Shown here: positions 33,170 through 44,439 of the stretch, one piece after another
Numbering within the stretch: the first letter of the stretch is position 1
Layout: every line of letters starts with the position of its first letter
NCBI RefSeq assembly: GCF_029784135.1
Contig: NC_073745.1
Span: 82,555,650 to 82,619,649 of the forward strand
DNA from: Toxorhynchites rutilus septentrionalis
Taxonomy: Eukaryota > Arthropoda > Insecta > Diptera > Culicidae
Reading direction: 5' to 3'
DNA length: 64,000 nt
Notes under the pieces: model-generated
Seen by the model: the letters and a program-made list of their open reading frames with translations, nothing else
Told to the model about the DNA's origin: nothing
Databases searched by the model: none
Program-made: the position numbers and the translations under genes

Positions 33170-33206
33170 GAATGAAAATTTGCCTCAGCGAGATCCACTG
33201 TTTATA
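33170..33206 (-). promoter_or_regulatory. TATA/Inr promoter of the gag-like frame
   Basis: On minus, TATAAA (33206-33201) and TCATTC (33175-33170), which fits TCAKTY, about 31 bp apart and about 185 bp before the ATG at 32986. Confidence 0.55.
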
Positions 33207-33584
33207 CTCTAGGCAAGTATTCCCCTTCATTCTTCTTCTTTTCCTTTGTTCACGGAGACTTTAAATACTACGATTTCCCCTCCGTTGGCCGTCGATAAGT
33301 TGCTCGTTATTGATAGCTCTGTTCGGGAAAGCACTCAAAAGGACAGAACAAATGTATGGGAAAATAGAAACACTTAAAGTTTTCATGAATTTTAACCATT
33401 TACTAACCAGGGGATTCTAATGTATGGCATATTAAACAAATCTTACGGAATTTCCGATTCGTTTAGTATGTAAATCGCCAAAATCCGTTCGCGGCAAAAA
33501 TAGTTATTAACGTTAACATTATTTCATAAAAACGTGATCTGTTTTCTGATTTGACACCCTTAATGAAAGACGTAGTTCTACGTC

Positions 33585-33889
33585 AAAAGGCTAATGCGCA
33601 CCTTTGCCCCGTTTTGATGTAATTGTGATAAGAAAGCAACAATCAACGTCGAATTTTCGTTATAAAATAACTATTAATAATGATTGGAAACCCTACTTAT
33701 AGATTAAAAATTGAATTACCTAATTACAATTAATGTGTTATTCTAAAATTCTTTGTGGGAGACCAATTGTGTTTGCCTATAATTTGTTATCCTACATTGC
33801 TGCGACATGTTGATTGGCCTTGAACCAATAAATTTACAGCTTTGAGGAGATATTATCGGGTACTTTCATGTTTTTTTTCTACGGTTATC
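33585..33889. other. AT-rich spacer
   Basis: No ORF or repeat was recognised apart from the GCGCACCTTTGCCCC word near 33597. Confidence 0.4.
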
Positions 33890-34180
33890 TTCCCACCGAA
33901 ACATTGTAACAGTGGGCAAGAATAGAGATGTTCACCTGCAAAGAAATGTTCCTGCTAGAGGGTTTATTGAATAGAACTCTTTCTCCAACCTGTATCAATC
34001 AAAACGTGTTGCTTAAGTTTGTATTTTGAGCCAAACATTTTTTCACACTTTTGACATTTGCACGGTTTATCACCAGACATTATTAGTCAGTGTGGACAGA
34101 AAAATACACCACATACTCGTGTGTAACCGTATGTGGTCTTCCATAAAACCTTTGTCCGCGAAGCCTTTTTTTCAGTTATG
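33890..34180 (-). pseudogene. Decayed extra zinc-finger exon units
   Basis: Minus strand, downstream of the finger gene's stop. There is a remnant with GFMEDHIRLHT near 34105-34165. A nearly intact finger follows (CQKCEKMFGSKYKLKQHV, ending at 33990) with a donor GTTGGAG. Then comes a 54 nt intron-like stretch ending TTTGCAG at 33936, and a broken next finger (EHLYSCPLLQCFGG). The layout copies the live exon units, so these look like dead or alternatively used units. Confidence 0.55.
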
Positions 34181-34188
34181 CATTCAAA

Positions 34189-35339
<1,151 letters not shown>

Positions 35340-35815
35340 CTATTGGAATAGATTGTGGTCAAACATCAATGTCATTTAGAATATTACCAACATCATAATA
35401 TATATCAACAGGATTAGAATACAAGTAGACAATATCATCGTAATCGGAGGTCAGCCTCGATTTGCAATGTTGGGCTTTCATAAACATTTTTTTAATAAAC
35501 TTACAAATTGATCCCAGCAAGAGCCATCTTACTCTTCCAGCGAAAATTGATTTATTTGAATAAATTCGAAGCTTTCTAATTATGATACCGGAATGTTTAG
35601 ACTTTATTGAAATCTCAGGAGCAAACAAAACCAGAAAATCAAAACAAGTTATTTGTGTATAATTTAAATCAAGATGAATATAATTCAGTACCAGGTGATC
35701 CAATCCGCGATGACAGATGAACAGTATCGATGTCTGCACCCAGATAACTGCTTACTAAAAAGAGGCACCAAATCTTTGGTAATATAATGGACAAAAATAC
35801 AGCTGTACTAGCGTT
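35340..35815. other. Probable 5' region of the zinc-finger gene
   Basis: A minus ORF (35359-35739) has no recognised domain. It may contain the missing first exon, but no donor/ATG pair could be chosen with confidence. Confidence 0.35.
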
Positions 35816-37570
35816 GTGCGGGTACCATTGTAGCATGACAGACATACATTGGTTGTACGTTGTACCCCATGTCAAGCTGAAAATCAAAAATTTGACCAAT
35901 TTTCACCACATATCTCAATGAAAAAGGTTTTTATTTAGCGTCTAAACTATCAAACACAACAAACAAGTTTCCAATATGATTCATTAACACTCCTATACTC
36001 GCGCATTGCTCTGTCAGACCGAGAAATCTTTAATTCGTTCATTTCTCAGAAAATATCAACACTACGACTTTGCGATTCTCTCTAGCTTCGTTATTCGTCG
36101 TTTGTCATTGTTTAGCGTATCGCATGTGTCGGTACAAAGAGGACGTATGCCACTTTTTTAACACTTTCAGTCTGACACACCGACGCGAGTATAGGGGTAA
36201 CTTTTTTGGACAAGTGCCTTTTTCATATTCTAGAATATTGTTGAATGAAATGTATAAATTAATGTTAATGTCGTGGAATATTTATAAAATATAATGCATA
36301 AGATCATTACCGGACTATTCTTATTTGATTTATGTCCCTTTTGTAACTGGATTGAACGGATCCGTACATTAGCTATTCGTCGATATATTCGTCGTTAGAT
36401 TATTACGTTCAAAAGCAAAATATAAATGTTTGACTTTCGTATAGTTATTCGCTAAATATAATGGTCATACATATACACACTTGTGAAAGAATTTCACTTG
36501 TAGAAAAATTGTAAACAGTAAACTATAATCAGTGCCTTATGGTAATTTTTGACAATTACAGTTTCGGGGATATTTTTTTATAATGAACAATATCGACAAG
36601 AAAACGAGAAAAAGAAAAAAATATGTTTGTACTTGCTTGTACACTTGTACATACAGCTGTACTTGCGTTGTACTTCGAAAATTATATGTCTGTCACCATG
36701 TACAGCGCTAGAACCATGCAAGCAACTCGGTACAATCGCTGTACCTGTACCGACCTATTTTACCGCTGTACATGGCTACAGTTATACTTATGACAGACAT
36801 ACAACTGTACTTGCGTTGTACTTCGAAAATTGTATGTCTGTCACCATGTACAGCGCTAGAACCATGCAAGCAACTCGGTACAATCGCTGTACCTGTACCG
36901 ATCTGTTTCACCGCTGTACATGGCTACAGTTGTACTGTGAGCAGCGCCATAGACGGTTAGTGGTGGGTAGCATGAACAAACCGAATCAAAACACTTGGTA
37001 AAATTCTTTTTATTGACTTCCATTTGAGTTAATAACTCAGATTGGAGACTTGTTTGTTGTGTTTGATAGTTTAGACGCTAAATAAAAACTTTTTTCATTG
37101 AAATATTTGGTGAAAATTGGTCGAATTCCTGATTGTCAGTTTGACATGCGGTACAATGAACAACCAATGTATGTCTGTCATGCTACGATTGTACTCGTAC
37201 AACGCTGTACACGTACAGCGCTAGTACAGCTGTATGTCTGTCCCTGGTATTATACTGTGCGCAGCGTCATAGACGATTAGTGGTGGGTAGCATGAACAAA
37301 ACGAATCAAAACATTTGGTATACAATCTTTTCATTGACTTTCTCTTGAGTTAATAACTCAGATTGGAAACATATTTGTTGTGTTCGATAGTTTAGACGCT
37401 AAATAAAAACCTTTTTCATTGAAATATTGGTGAAAATACAATGCAATAAATTCAAACTTCTGATTGTCAGTCTGACATGCGGTACAATGTACAACCAAAG
37501 TATGTGTGTCATGCTATCGTGGTACCTGTACAACGCTGTACACGTACAGCGCTAGTACAGTTGTATGTCT
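35816..37570. repeat. Inverted and tandem repeat complex (GTACAGCGCTAG/AGACGCTAAATAAAAAC)
   Basis: 35816-35980 is inverted relative to about 37025-37195 and 37340-37515 (word GTTTAGACGCTAAATAAAAA). The latter two belong to a tandem pair with a period of about 317 bp. A 148 bp tandem pair lies at 36661-36935 (word ACTTGCGTTGTACTTCGAAA). The ORF at 36549-37001 is a translation of these repeats. Confidence 0.75.
35989..36200. mobile_element. Small MITE with CTCCTATACTCGCG ends
   Basis: CACTCCTATACTCGCG at 35988 and CGCGAGTATAGGGGT near 36185-36199 are inverted, with further inverted GTCAGAC/GTCTGAC inside. It sits within the inverted complex. The TSD is unclear. Confidence 0.5.
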
Positions 37571-37664
37571 GTCCATGGTATTAGAATATACTTCTAGGGG
37601 CCTTGACTGTACCCATTTACAACGGTGAAACTAGTGATCCCCGATTTTTAAAAATGATCATTAG

Positions 37665-38010
37665 GGGTAGGGGTCGCATAAATGTCCATGGTTGTCCACG
37701 GTGAGGGAGGAGGGGGTTTCGATAATATCCACGTGAACACGATAAATATTTTTTCAATGATGCGCTGTATTTTCAAGAATTATTGAACTTTCTGCTCACT
37801 CAGTCTTCTGTGTTTATTAAAAAAGGGTTGAACTGATTGAGTGCATCACACATCCATATTGTTTCATATGACTGAATTTCTTCCCTGAAATGTGTATTCT
37901 ATATTTTTCTTCCTTATTAAAGAGATTTTCAGCCAAAGGCTGATTCATTCCTAACTAATGTATATCCTGAAAAGCATTCGTATGAACTGAGAACGATCGA
38001 TTTATTTCCA
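37665..38010. mobile_element. GTCCACG-family left-end fragment
   Basis: TGTCCATGGTTGTCCACGG and AAATATTTTTTCAATG are followed by words shared with 13220-13340 (TTTCATATGACTGAA, CTTC.CTGAAATGT, CGATC.ATTTATT). It is the same family as 13000-16034, without the right end. Confidence 0.55.
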
Positions 38011-38236
38011 TTGGTGGGAGAAGATCATGTATTCCCCTATGATGAAGACACAACCGAAAAAATTTACTATTTTATGATACACTCTACACCGAAAATAGAG
38101 GAACAGAGTGTTAAGTTGGAAATTTTAAGTGATTTTAGAAATACTGTAACTTCGTGTAAAACCAACATACATCATTTCAACTTCAACATTTCAAAGCTTC
38201 AAGTTTTGGAATGTATTACGGACACATTGTTATTCT

Positions 38237-38400
38237 GGTGTGTGTGTGTGTGTGTGTGTATGTGTGTGTTTTTTTTTATAGAGGTGAGGAACACTCTACC
38301 AGCCTTACCTGGGTAGGGTTAACCCAGACGTCGAGTGGGGATCGCACCCACAAAAACCAAGCCCTCTACTCGTTGCCTTATTCCCCCTTGGACCACACCC
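38237..38400 (-). mobile_element. tRNA-derived SINE with A-rich/(AC)n tail
   Basis: On minus, TGGTCCAAGGG fits an A box and GGTGCGATCCC fits a B box with one mismatch, about 50 bp apart. The 3' side ends TATAAAAAAAAACACACAC. The (GT)n run at 38237-38270 is the tail seen on plus. Confidence 0.6.
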
Positions 38401-39450
38401 AGCAAACATTAAATCGTATAATTTTGCAAGTGCCAAGTCTTACAATAAATCCGAATAAATAATAATCGCATATAATATCAATCAAAGTATGTATCGTGTA
38501 TATTTGAAATGGCATAAAATGTAAAAACTCGATTTTATATACCATTATCAAATTAAGTCGCAATTCGGTATAATAAACATCAATTTTATGATGTACATTG
38601 TCGTAAAATATATTTAATCCGCATCATATGCGTATATTACGCTGATGCAGTTTGTGTGTCGTATAAGCGTGTAATTTAAATCGATTCAGTACTGTAGTAA
38701 ATCGTGTTGCATGCTGAAGAAAATCATGAAACAAAAAATCATATTAGATCCTAATAAAGAACATGTCAATGAAATGCTGATGCACTCGAAAGTTTTAACC
38801 GCTGTTAGATCAAATTTCAGAGAGCCGCACGAGATAACTGGTGGATGATAATCCAGACCTATCCAGACGACCGGAGTTCGAACCCACATCGGAGCTGTTT
38901 TCACCAAGCATAACGCAGCAAACATTAAATCGTATAATTTTGCACGTGCCAAGTCTTACAAGAAATCCGAATAAATCTTAATCGCATATAATATCAATCA
39001 AAGTATGTATCGTGTATATTTGAAATCGCATAAAATGTAAAAACTCGATTTTATATACCATTATCAAATTAAGTCGCAATTCGGTATAACAAACATCAAT
39101 TTTATGATGTACATTGTCGTAAAATATATTTAATCCGCATCATATGCGTATATTACGCTGATGCAGTTTGTGTGTCGTATAAGCGTATAATTTAAATCGA
39201 TTCAGTACTTTAGTAAATCGTGTTGCATGCTGAAGAAAGTCATGAAACAGTAAATCATATTAAATCCTAATAAAGAACATATTACATCATATTGAAATGT
39301 CATTGAAATGCTGATGCACTCGAAAGTTTTAACCACTGTTGAATTAAATTTCAGATAGCCGCGCGAGATAGCTGGTGGATGATAATCCAGACGACTGGAG
39401 CTCGAACCCATATCGGAGCAGTTTTCACCAAACATCAATCTGAGGCATTT
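38401..39450. repeat. 516 bp tandem duplication
   Basis: AGCAAACATTAAATCGTATA begins at 38401 and again at 38917. The body repeats nearly exactly (CCGCATCATATGCGTATATT, GTTGCATGCTGAAGAAA) and a shorter third end is at 39415-39450. Each unit contains a minus-strand GGGTTCGAACTCC, possibly a SINE B box. Confidence 0.8.
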
Positions 39451-39756
39451 TAAACATTCATATTCCACTCCCAACACAAGTCAATCAAACAATTATTATT
39501 TCTACGAACATAAATACTCATATATAAAAATGGCGATTCGTGAGGTTGTAATAAACATTTCAGGAAAATATTTTGCGCCATTTGTTTTTTTCTATGTCTG
39601 TAATAAATCGTATATAAGTATGACAAAAGTCGTATTTGGTGCTTTGACAATTCATGAATATATTTATATTAGATCGCAATTCAATTCCAACATAATCGCT
39701 ATTATAGCCGGTCAAAGTTGCATATTCATCCAAACAAATTCGGTAAGCATTTGCCA

Positions 39757-40258
39757 TCCCAGCAAACATTAAATCGTATAACTTTGCATATGCTAAGTTA
39801 CATATAAATTCGTATCAAATCACAATCGCATAAAATATCAATCAAAATATCGATCATGTATATCTAAACTCGCATAAAATGCAAAAACACGATTTTCCAT
39901 GTCATCGATGGATTGAGTGGTAACATTGTCGGATCAAATCGCATATCAGTCCAAAAAGCATCGCATATCGTTATATACGGCTTTATATGCGTACACAATA
40001 TGGCATATACGTATATAACCTCCACTTTTGCGTGTATATACTAGTTATATGCATCATATATCATACAAATGTGTCTTGGTTGTATGTATATCGCCTCCAA
40101 TTATAGCTATTCATACGACTTAATGTTTGCTGGGATGTATGTATATGGCCTCCACTTTTGCATGCATATGCCAGTTAGGCGCATTATATGCCAACCAAAT
40201 TTTAGGGCATATGATGTTATATATACGCTTGTTATGCGATTTAATGTTTGCTGGGATG
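39757..40258. mobile_element. MITE with CCCAGCAAACATTAAATCGT ends
   Basis: CCCAGCAAACATTAAATCGT at 39757 is inverted as ACGACTTAATGTTTGCTGGG ending near 40135. A second inverted end, CGATTTAATGTTTGCTGGG, ends near 40256. Probably one element of about 380 bp plus a partial one. The same left end starts the units at 38401. Confidence 0.65.
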
Positions 40259-40734
40259 CTCTAAAATTTGAACATAATGTCTCTAAAAGGGTGGGAAACA
40301 TCATATATGAGGTGGGAGGTTCGTATGTAATGTTATTAATGTTAGCATCATCATGATAAACACGGCGAATGGGATAGAAATTACGAACTGAAAATTGAAT
40401 AAAATATACATATAGACGCTGATACGCTATGGACAAGTATTATAATGCATTTTATCAGTTTATGTATAATGCATTATCAAAATAAATCCATATGTACTGA
40501 AATCATAACTTGCTGTGCTACTCATTACAACATTTATGGTCGTATTCCACCAATGATGACAAATGTGTAATTTACAAATGAAGCTTCGCCATAGAAAGTG
40601 AACATTGAACTATATTTTTTTAGTATTATATATATTATATATTCCATGCCAAATCGACATAGTGGTTCTCAGATTTTCGTGTAAATTGGTAGTTTTTGTT
40701 TTGTTTGTCGTTAAATATTAGATCCCATTCCATT
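40259..40734. other. AT-rich spacer
   Basis: Nothing recognised apart from a TATATA-rich stretch near 40628. Confidence 0.4.
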
Positions 40735-40890
40735 TTAGGGTGGTTCGAAAAATCTAGTCTTTCCCCTTTTTTCCAAAAATATTTTTTTCCAAAATTTCAT
40801 ATCTTTTGAACTACTAAACCGATTCAGATGATCGACATATCAAATTGGCCAGTTAGCTAGTTTTTTTTTTTGAAAAAATACTATACTTGC
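40735..40890. mobile_element. Fold-back repeat arm (family of 1101-1885)
   Basis: TTTTAGGGTGGTTCGAAAAA followed by CTAAACCGATTCAGATGATC matches the arms at 1101-1885. The inner A-run was used as the target by copy F. Confidence 0.6.
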
Positions 40891-40898
40891 AAAAAAAA

Positions 40899-42233
40899 TG
40901 AGTGGGTTATATCTATGATATAACCGCAAGGTTGACGTGGAACTACCTTAGCTTAGCAATCATTCGTTTGTATTGATTAAATTCTTGATTGAATGAAACA
41001 GTTTCCAAATTCAATTGAGTTCAATATATTTACTCTGTGAGTGAAAAAAATGAACAAATGCCGTGTAAAGTCAATTCATTTATTGTGATTGATTATTCTT
41101 CGTTACAAGTAAATTTAATGACGGACCTTTTACGTTTGGTATGATGACTAGAACAAAATATATGTACGGAAGAATTATCAAACGTTTGATGAACCAGCCT
41201 AAGGCTGAAAATCTTTCCAATAAAGACAAAAAAAAATTATCAAACGATTATTTTATTTTACATTTCCCTCTGAAGTTTACATCCCAAAAGTGTACATACT
41301 TCTCGAATCTCGAATTTGCTTGAAACTGGGAAGTTCATTCGCTTCTAGTGTCTGCACGATTTTCCCAGGTTCCTAAGTTTAGAAGATCATGTTAGGACAG
41401 ACATATTCCACTCTGCACAAAGGCAAGCGAGGACAAAAGTACTCGCAGTTTGCATTTATTTGCAGAGCCGATTTCCCCAGAAACCTCGGTTTTGAAGTCT
41501 GTGTTAGGGAAACACATTTCAATCAGAACAAAAATACCCCCGATTTGTATGAATTCGCAATGCCGATTTCCCCACGCTCCATGGATTTGAAGTCTGTGTT
41601 AGGGAAACACATTCCAGTCGGAACAAAAATACCCCCGACTTGCATGAATTTGAAATACCGATTTCTCCAGGCACCTTGGTTTAGAAATCTCTATTAGGGA
41701 ACACATTTCGGTGGGAACAAAAGCTCCCCCTACTTTCGTATGTTCTTCTTCTTCTTTTTGGCTTTAAGAGGGTTTAAACTTTTCAGTTCACTCGTCTCTA
41801 GGCTCTTTCGTGTGTTTGCAATGCCGATTTCGCTGCTTGGTTTTAAAGTCTGTGTTAGGGAACATTTTTCGATGAGAACAAAAGTCCCCCTACTTTCATG
41901 TATTTGCAATGCCGATTTCCCCAAGGCTGCTTGGTTTTGATGGCTGTGTTAGGGAAACCGTAAATTTGGCCAATCAAAACGATGCAGTTAGGGCGTTTAG
42001 ATAACGCCTAATATTTTACAGTTATTCAATTGTTTATCTAATGAAAAACAACATTTTGTTAGTTGCGATAGATGCGTAGAAATATTCCCTATCAAGTGAT
42101 GCAAACATCTCTCCTATCCAGTACGAAATGTTCGAGCTATAAGCATTCGAAATCTTTCATTTTTTCCTGCATGTTCTGTGTTTAGGTTTTCATTTTACCC
42201 TCCATATATTCCGGTTAGACGTAGTCCCACGTC
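40899..42233 (-). mobile_element. Poly(A)-targeted family, copy F (divergent, 94 bp arrays)
   Basis: GAGTGGGTTATATCTATGAT after A8T at the left and CGTAGTCCCACGTC before A-run at the right are variant ends of the family. The interior carries 4-5 units of about 94 bp (word GTCTGTGTTAGGGAAACAC at 41498 and 41592) instead of the promoter and short ORF of A-D. Confidence 0.7.
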
Positions 42234-42394
42234 AAAAAAAAAATTCTGTTTTCTTAATTATTGATCGTAATTGTTCTTTATATTATAGTTTTCATTCAAG
42301 GGCGCTATTTTTTTTATATTTTTTCTCGAAAGCTGAGGATTTTTTTGATATCATATCCAAAAATGTGTTCTTCTTCGTTTTTCGATTATGATTT

Positions 42395-42740
42395 TTCAAA
42401 ATTAACCGATGGTTCAAAAAACCATTTTTCTCCTTTTTTCCAAAAATTACGTTTTGCAAAAATTCATAACTTTTGATCTACTGAATCGATTCAGATAATC
42501 GACATAGTTAACTTAAGTCAATAATTTCACACTTGCAAAAAATTATTTTTTTTTATTTATAAAAAACAGATACAATTATTAATGACGAAAACAAATTTTT
42601 TTTTTCGCAAGTGCAATATTTTTCTAAAAAATTCTTGGCTTTAATTTGATACATCGATCATCTGAATCGCTCTAGCAGTTCAAATGTTATGAATTTTTTA
42701 GAATAGGAAAAAGGGGAAGAAATTGATATTCTGAACTATT
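42395..42740. mobile_element. Fold-back repeat (family of 1101-1885)
   Basis: The arms share CTGAATCGATTCAGATAATC and, inverted, GATCATCTGAATCGCTCTAG. It is compact, with a T-rich loop. Confidence 0.55.
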
Positions 42741-42834
42741 GGTGATCTAACGTACAAATCTACACCTAGGCGGCGCTGCGGTGAAAGTGATGATGGTTTT
42801 AAATTTTGCCATGTGAGCTTATGGAAGGTTTGTA

Positions 42835-43055
42835 GTTTGGAGTTTGTAAGAAATTTAATTCTGCGCAATTTTATATATAACATGTTATTTATTTACCTCT
42901 TTCAGTAGTGAAAACTATAAAAATGTTGACAAAGGTTGAATTAAAGAAGGAAATTCGAGAGCACAATCAAACACAAGTAGAAAAATGCACGATTCCTGCA
43001 TGTGAGAACTACCTTGGAAAGCCCGGAAGTAAAATATACGTGATTTGTTTTTGAG
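42835..43055 (+). pseudogene. Exon-like fragment with possible THAP-domain start
   Basis: After CTCTTTCAG|TAGTG (acceptor-like) an ATG at 42923 opens MLTKVELKKEIREHNQTQVE followed by KCTIPACENYLGKPGSKIY and a stop. C-x4-C with PxCxN..GK spacing resembles the start of THAP zinc fingers. The rest of a THAP finger (later Cys and His, AVPTF-like end) is absent. The partner copy is at 17183-17335. Given the P-like transposase at the window start, a P-element or THAP gene remnant is the best guess. Confidence 0.4.
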
Positions 43056-43186
43056 TTTTAGGTTACATTAGCATCATTTTCTTAGTTCAAAAACAAAATC
43101 CAGATGTCTCACCGATCGTTTACGTTTTGCGTTAGATCGCCAATCGGTTAACTTTAAAAAATTATAACTCAAAAAATTAAAAAAAA

Positions 43187-43966
43187 TGGGTGGGTTATAT
43201 CTATGATATAACCGCAAGATTGACGTGGGACTACCTTGGCTTAGCAATCATTTATTTGTATTGATTAAATTTTTGATTGAATGAAAAAAATTCCGAATTC
43301 AATGTGCTGGGGAAACACATTTCAGCCGGAACAAAAATGCCCTCTACTTACATGTGTTTGTAATGCCAATTTCCCTACGCTCCTTGTATTTAAAGTCTGT
43401 GTTAGGGAAACATATTTCAATCGAAACAAAAATACCCCCTTGCATGTATTTGCAATGCCAATTTCCCCACGCTCCATGAATTTGAAGTCTATGTTACAGG
43501 AACATATTTCAGTCGGAACAAAAATGCACCCGACTTACATGTATTTGCTATGCCAATTTCCCCACGCTCCATGGATTTGAAGTCTGTGTTAGGGAACACA
43601 TATCGGTGAGAACAAAAGTCCCCATACTTTTATGTATTTGGAAAGAAGATTTCCCCAAGGCTGCTTGGTTTTGATGGCTGTGTTGGGGAATCCGTAAATC
43701 GGGCCAATCAAAACGAGGCAGTTAGGGCGTTTAGATAACGCTTAACATTTTACAGTTATTAATTTGTTTATCTAATGAAAAACGACATTTTATTAATTGC
43801 AATAGAAGCGTAGAAATATTCCCTATCAATTGATGCAAACATCTTCCCGATCCAGTAAGAAATGTTCGAGTTATAAGGATTCGGAATCTTTCATTTTTTC
43901 CTGCATGCTCTGTGTTTAGGTTTTCATTTTATCCCCATATACTCCGGTTAGACGTAGTCCCACGTC
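43187..43966 (-). mobile_element. Poly(A)-targeted family, copy G (divergent)
   Basis: GGGTGGGTTATATCTATGAT after an A-run, CGTAGTCCCACGTC before AAAAAA, and the same array word as copy F (GTCTGTGTTAGGGAAACA). 780 bp. It is the closest relative of copy F, and the unique parts of the two match over several hundred bases. Confidence 0.7.
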
Positions 43967-44439
43967 AAAAAAGAATATATCTGATTTGAGTAAAAAACAT
44001 AAATGTGTAAAAAAATCCTCAGTTTTCGAGAAAAAATATAGAAAAATATAGCACCGTTGGGAGAGAGCAACGAACAGTCATCGGGTGCGAATGTATTTAT
44101 TTTTGCTCCGCGTTTGCTTATTTTTCCATCGTTTAGCGTGCTTAAGCGCGTTTCGGCTCAATTCGCTACTGGGATTAATTTGTTGGTGAAACTTATCGGT
44201 TGGCCTGAGTGAAGTTCGAAAAATGTGAAATAATGTTTTTAGTTCTACTGCCAAGAGAAAAAAAAAGTTTTCGGGTTTATGCAATCAAATATATATATTG
44301 TGTGTGTTTTTTTTTCGCAGACTTATCTCACTTCTTAACTAGGCGAACCTAGCCAGAATTTTCACCTGCCCCCGGGCTTCTGAATGCCAAAGGGAGACTA
44401 GGCTCTGCGGAATGCACGTATCTGCATGCTCGTGCTGTT

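Larger units (their letters stand above)
32564..33584 (-). mobile_element. gag-bearing relative of the poly(A)-targeted family (copy E, partial)
   Basis: The right end reads GACGTAGAACTACGTCTTTC on minus, beginning at 33584 after a short T-run, and is followed by a GGGTGTCAAATC stretch matching GGGTGTAAAATC of copies A-D. Then come a promoter and a gag-like frame. The opposite end is not found, so the copy is truncated or rearranged. Confidence 0.55.

Noticed and set aside
35359..35739. Minus ORF as the N-terminus of the zinc-finger protein
   Set aside because: It is in a different frame from the ZAD-like exon and no convincing donor joins it; left as unresolved 5' region.
36549..37001. 150 aa ORF
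   Set aside because: It consists of two copies of the 148 bp tandem repeat; no domain or codon signal.
41389..41697. 102 aa ORF in the 94 bp array
   Set aside because: Translation of the tandem repeat; the equivalent frame in copy G (43281-43580) reflects DNA identity, not selection.
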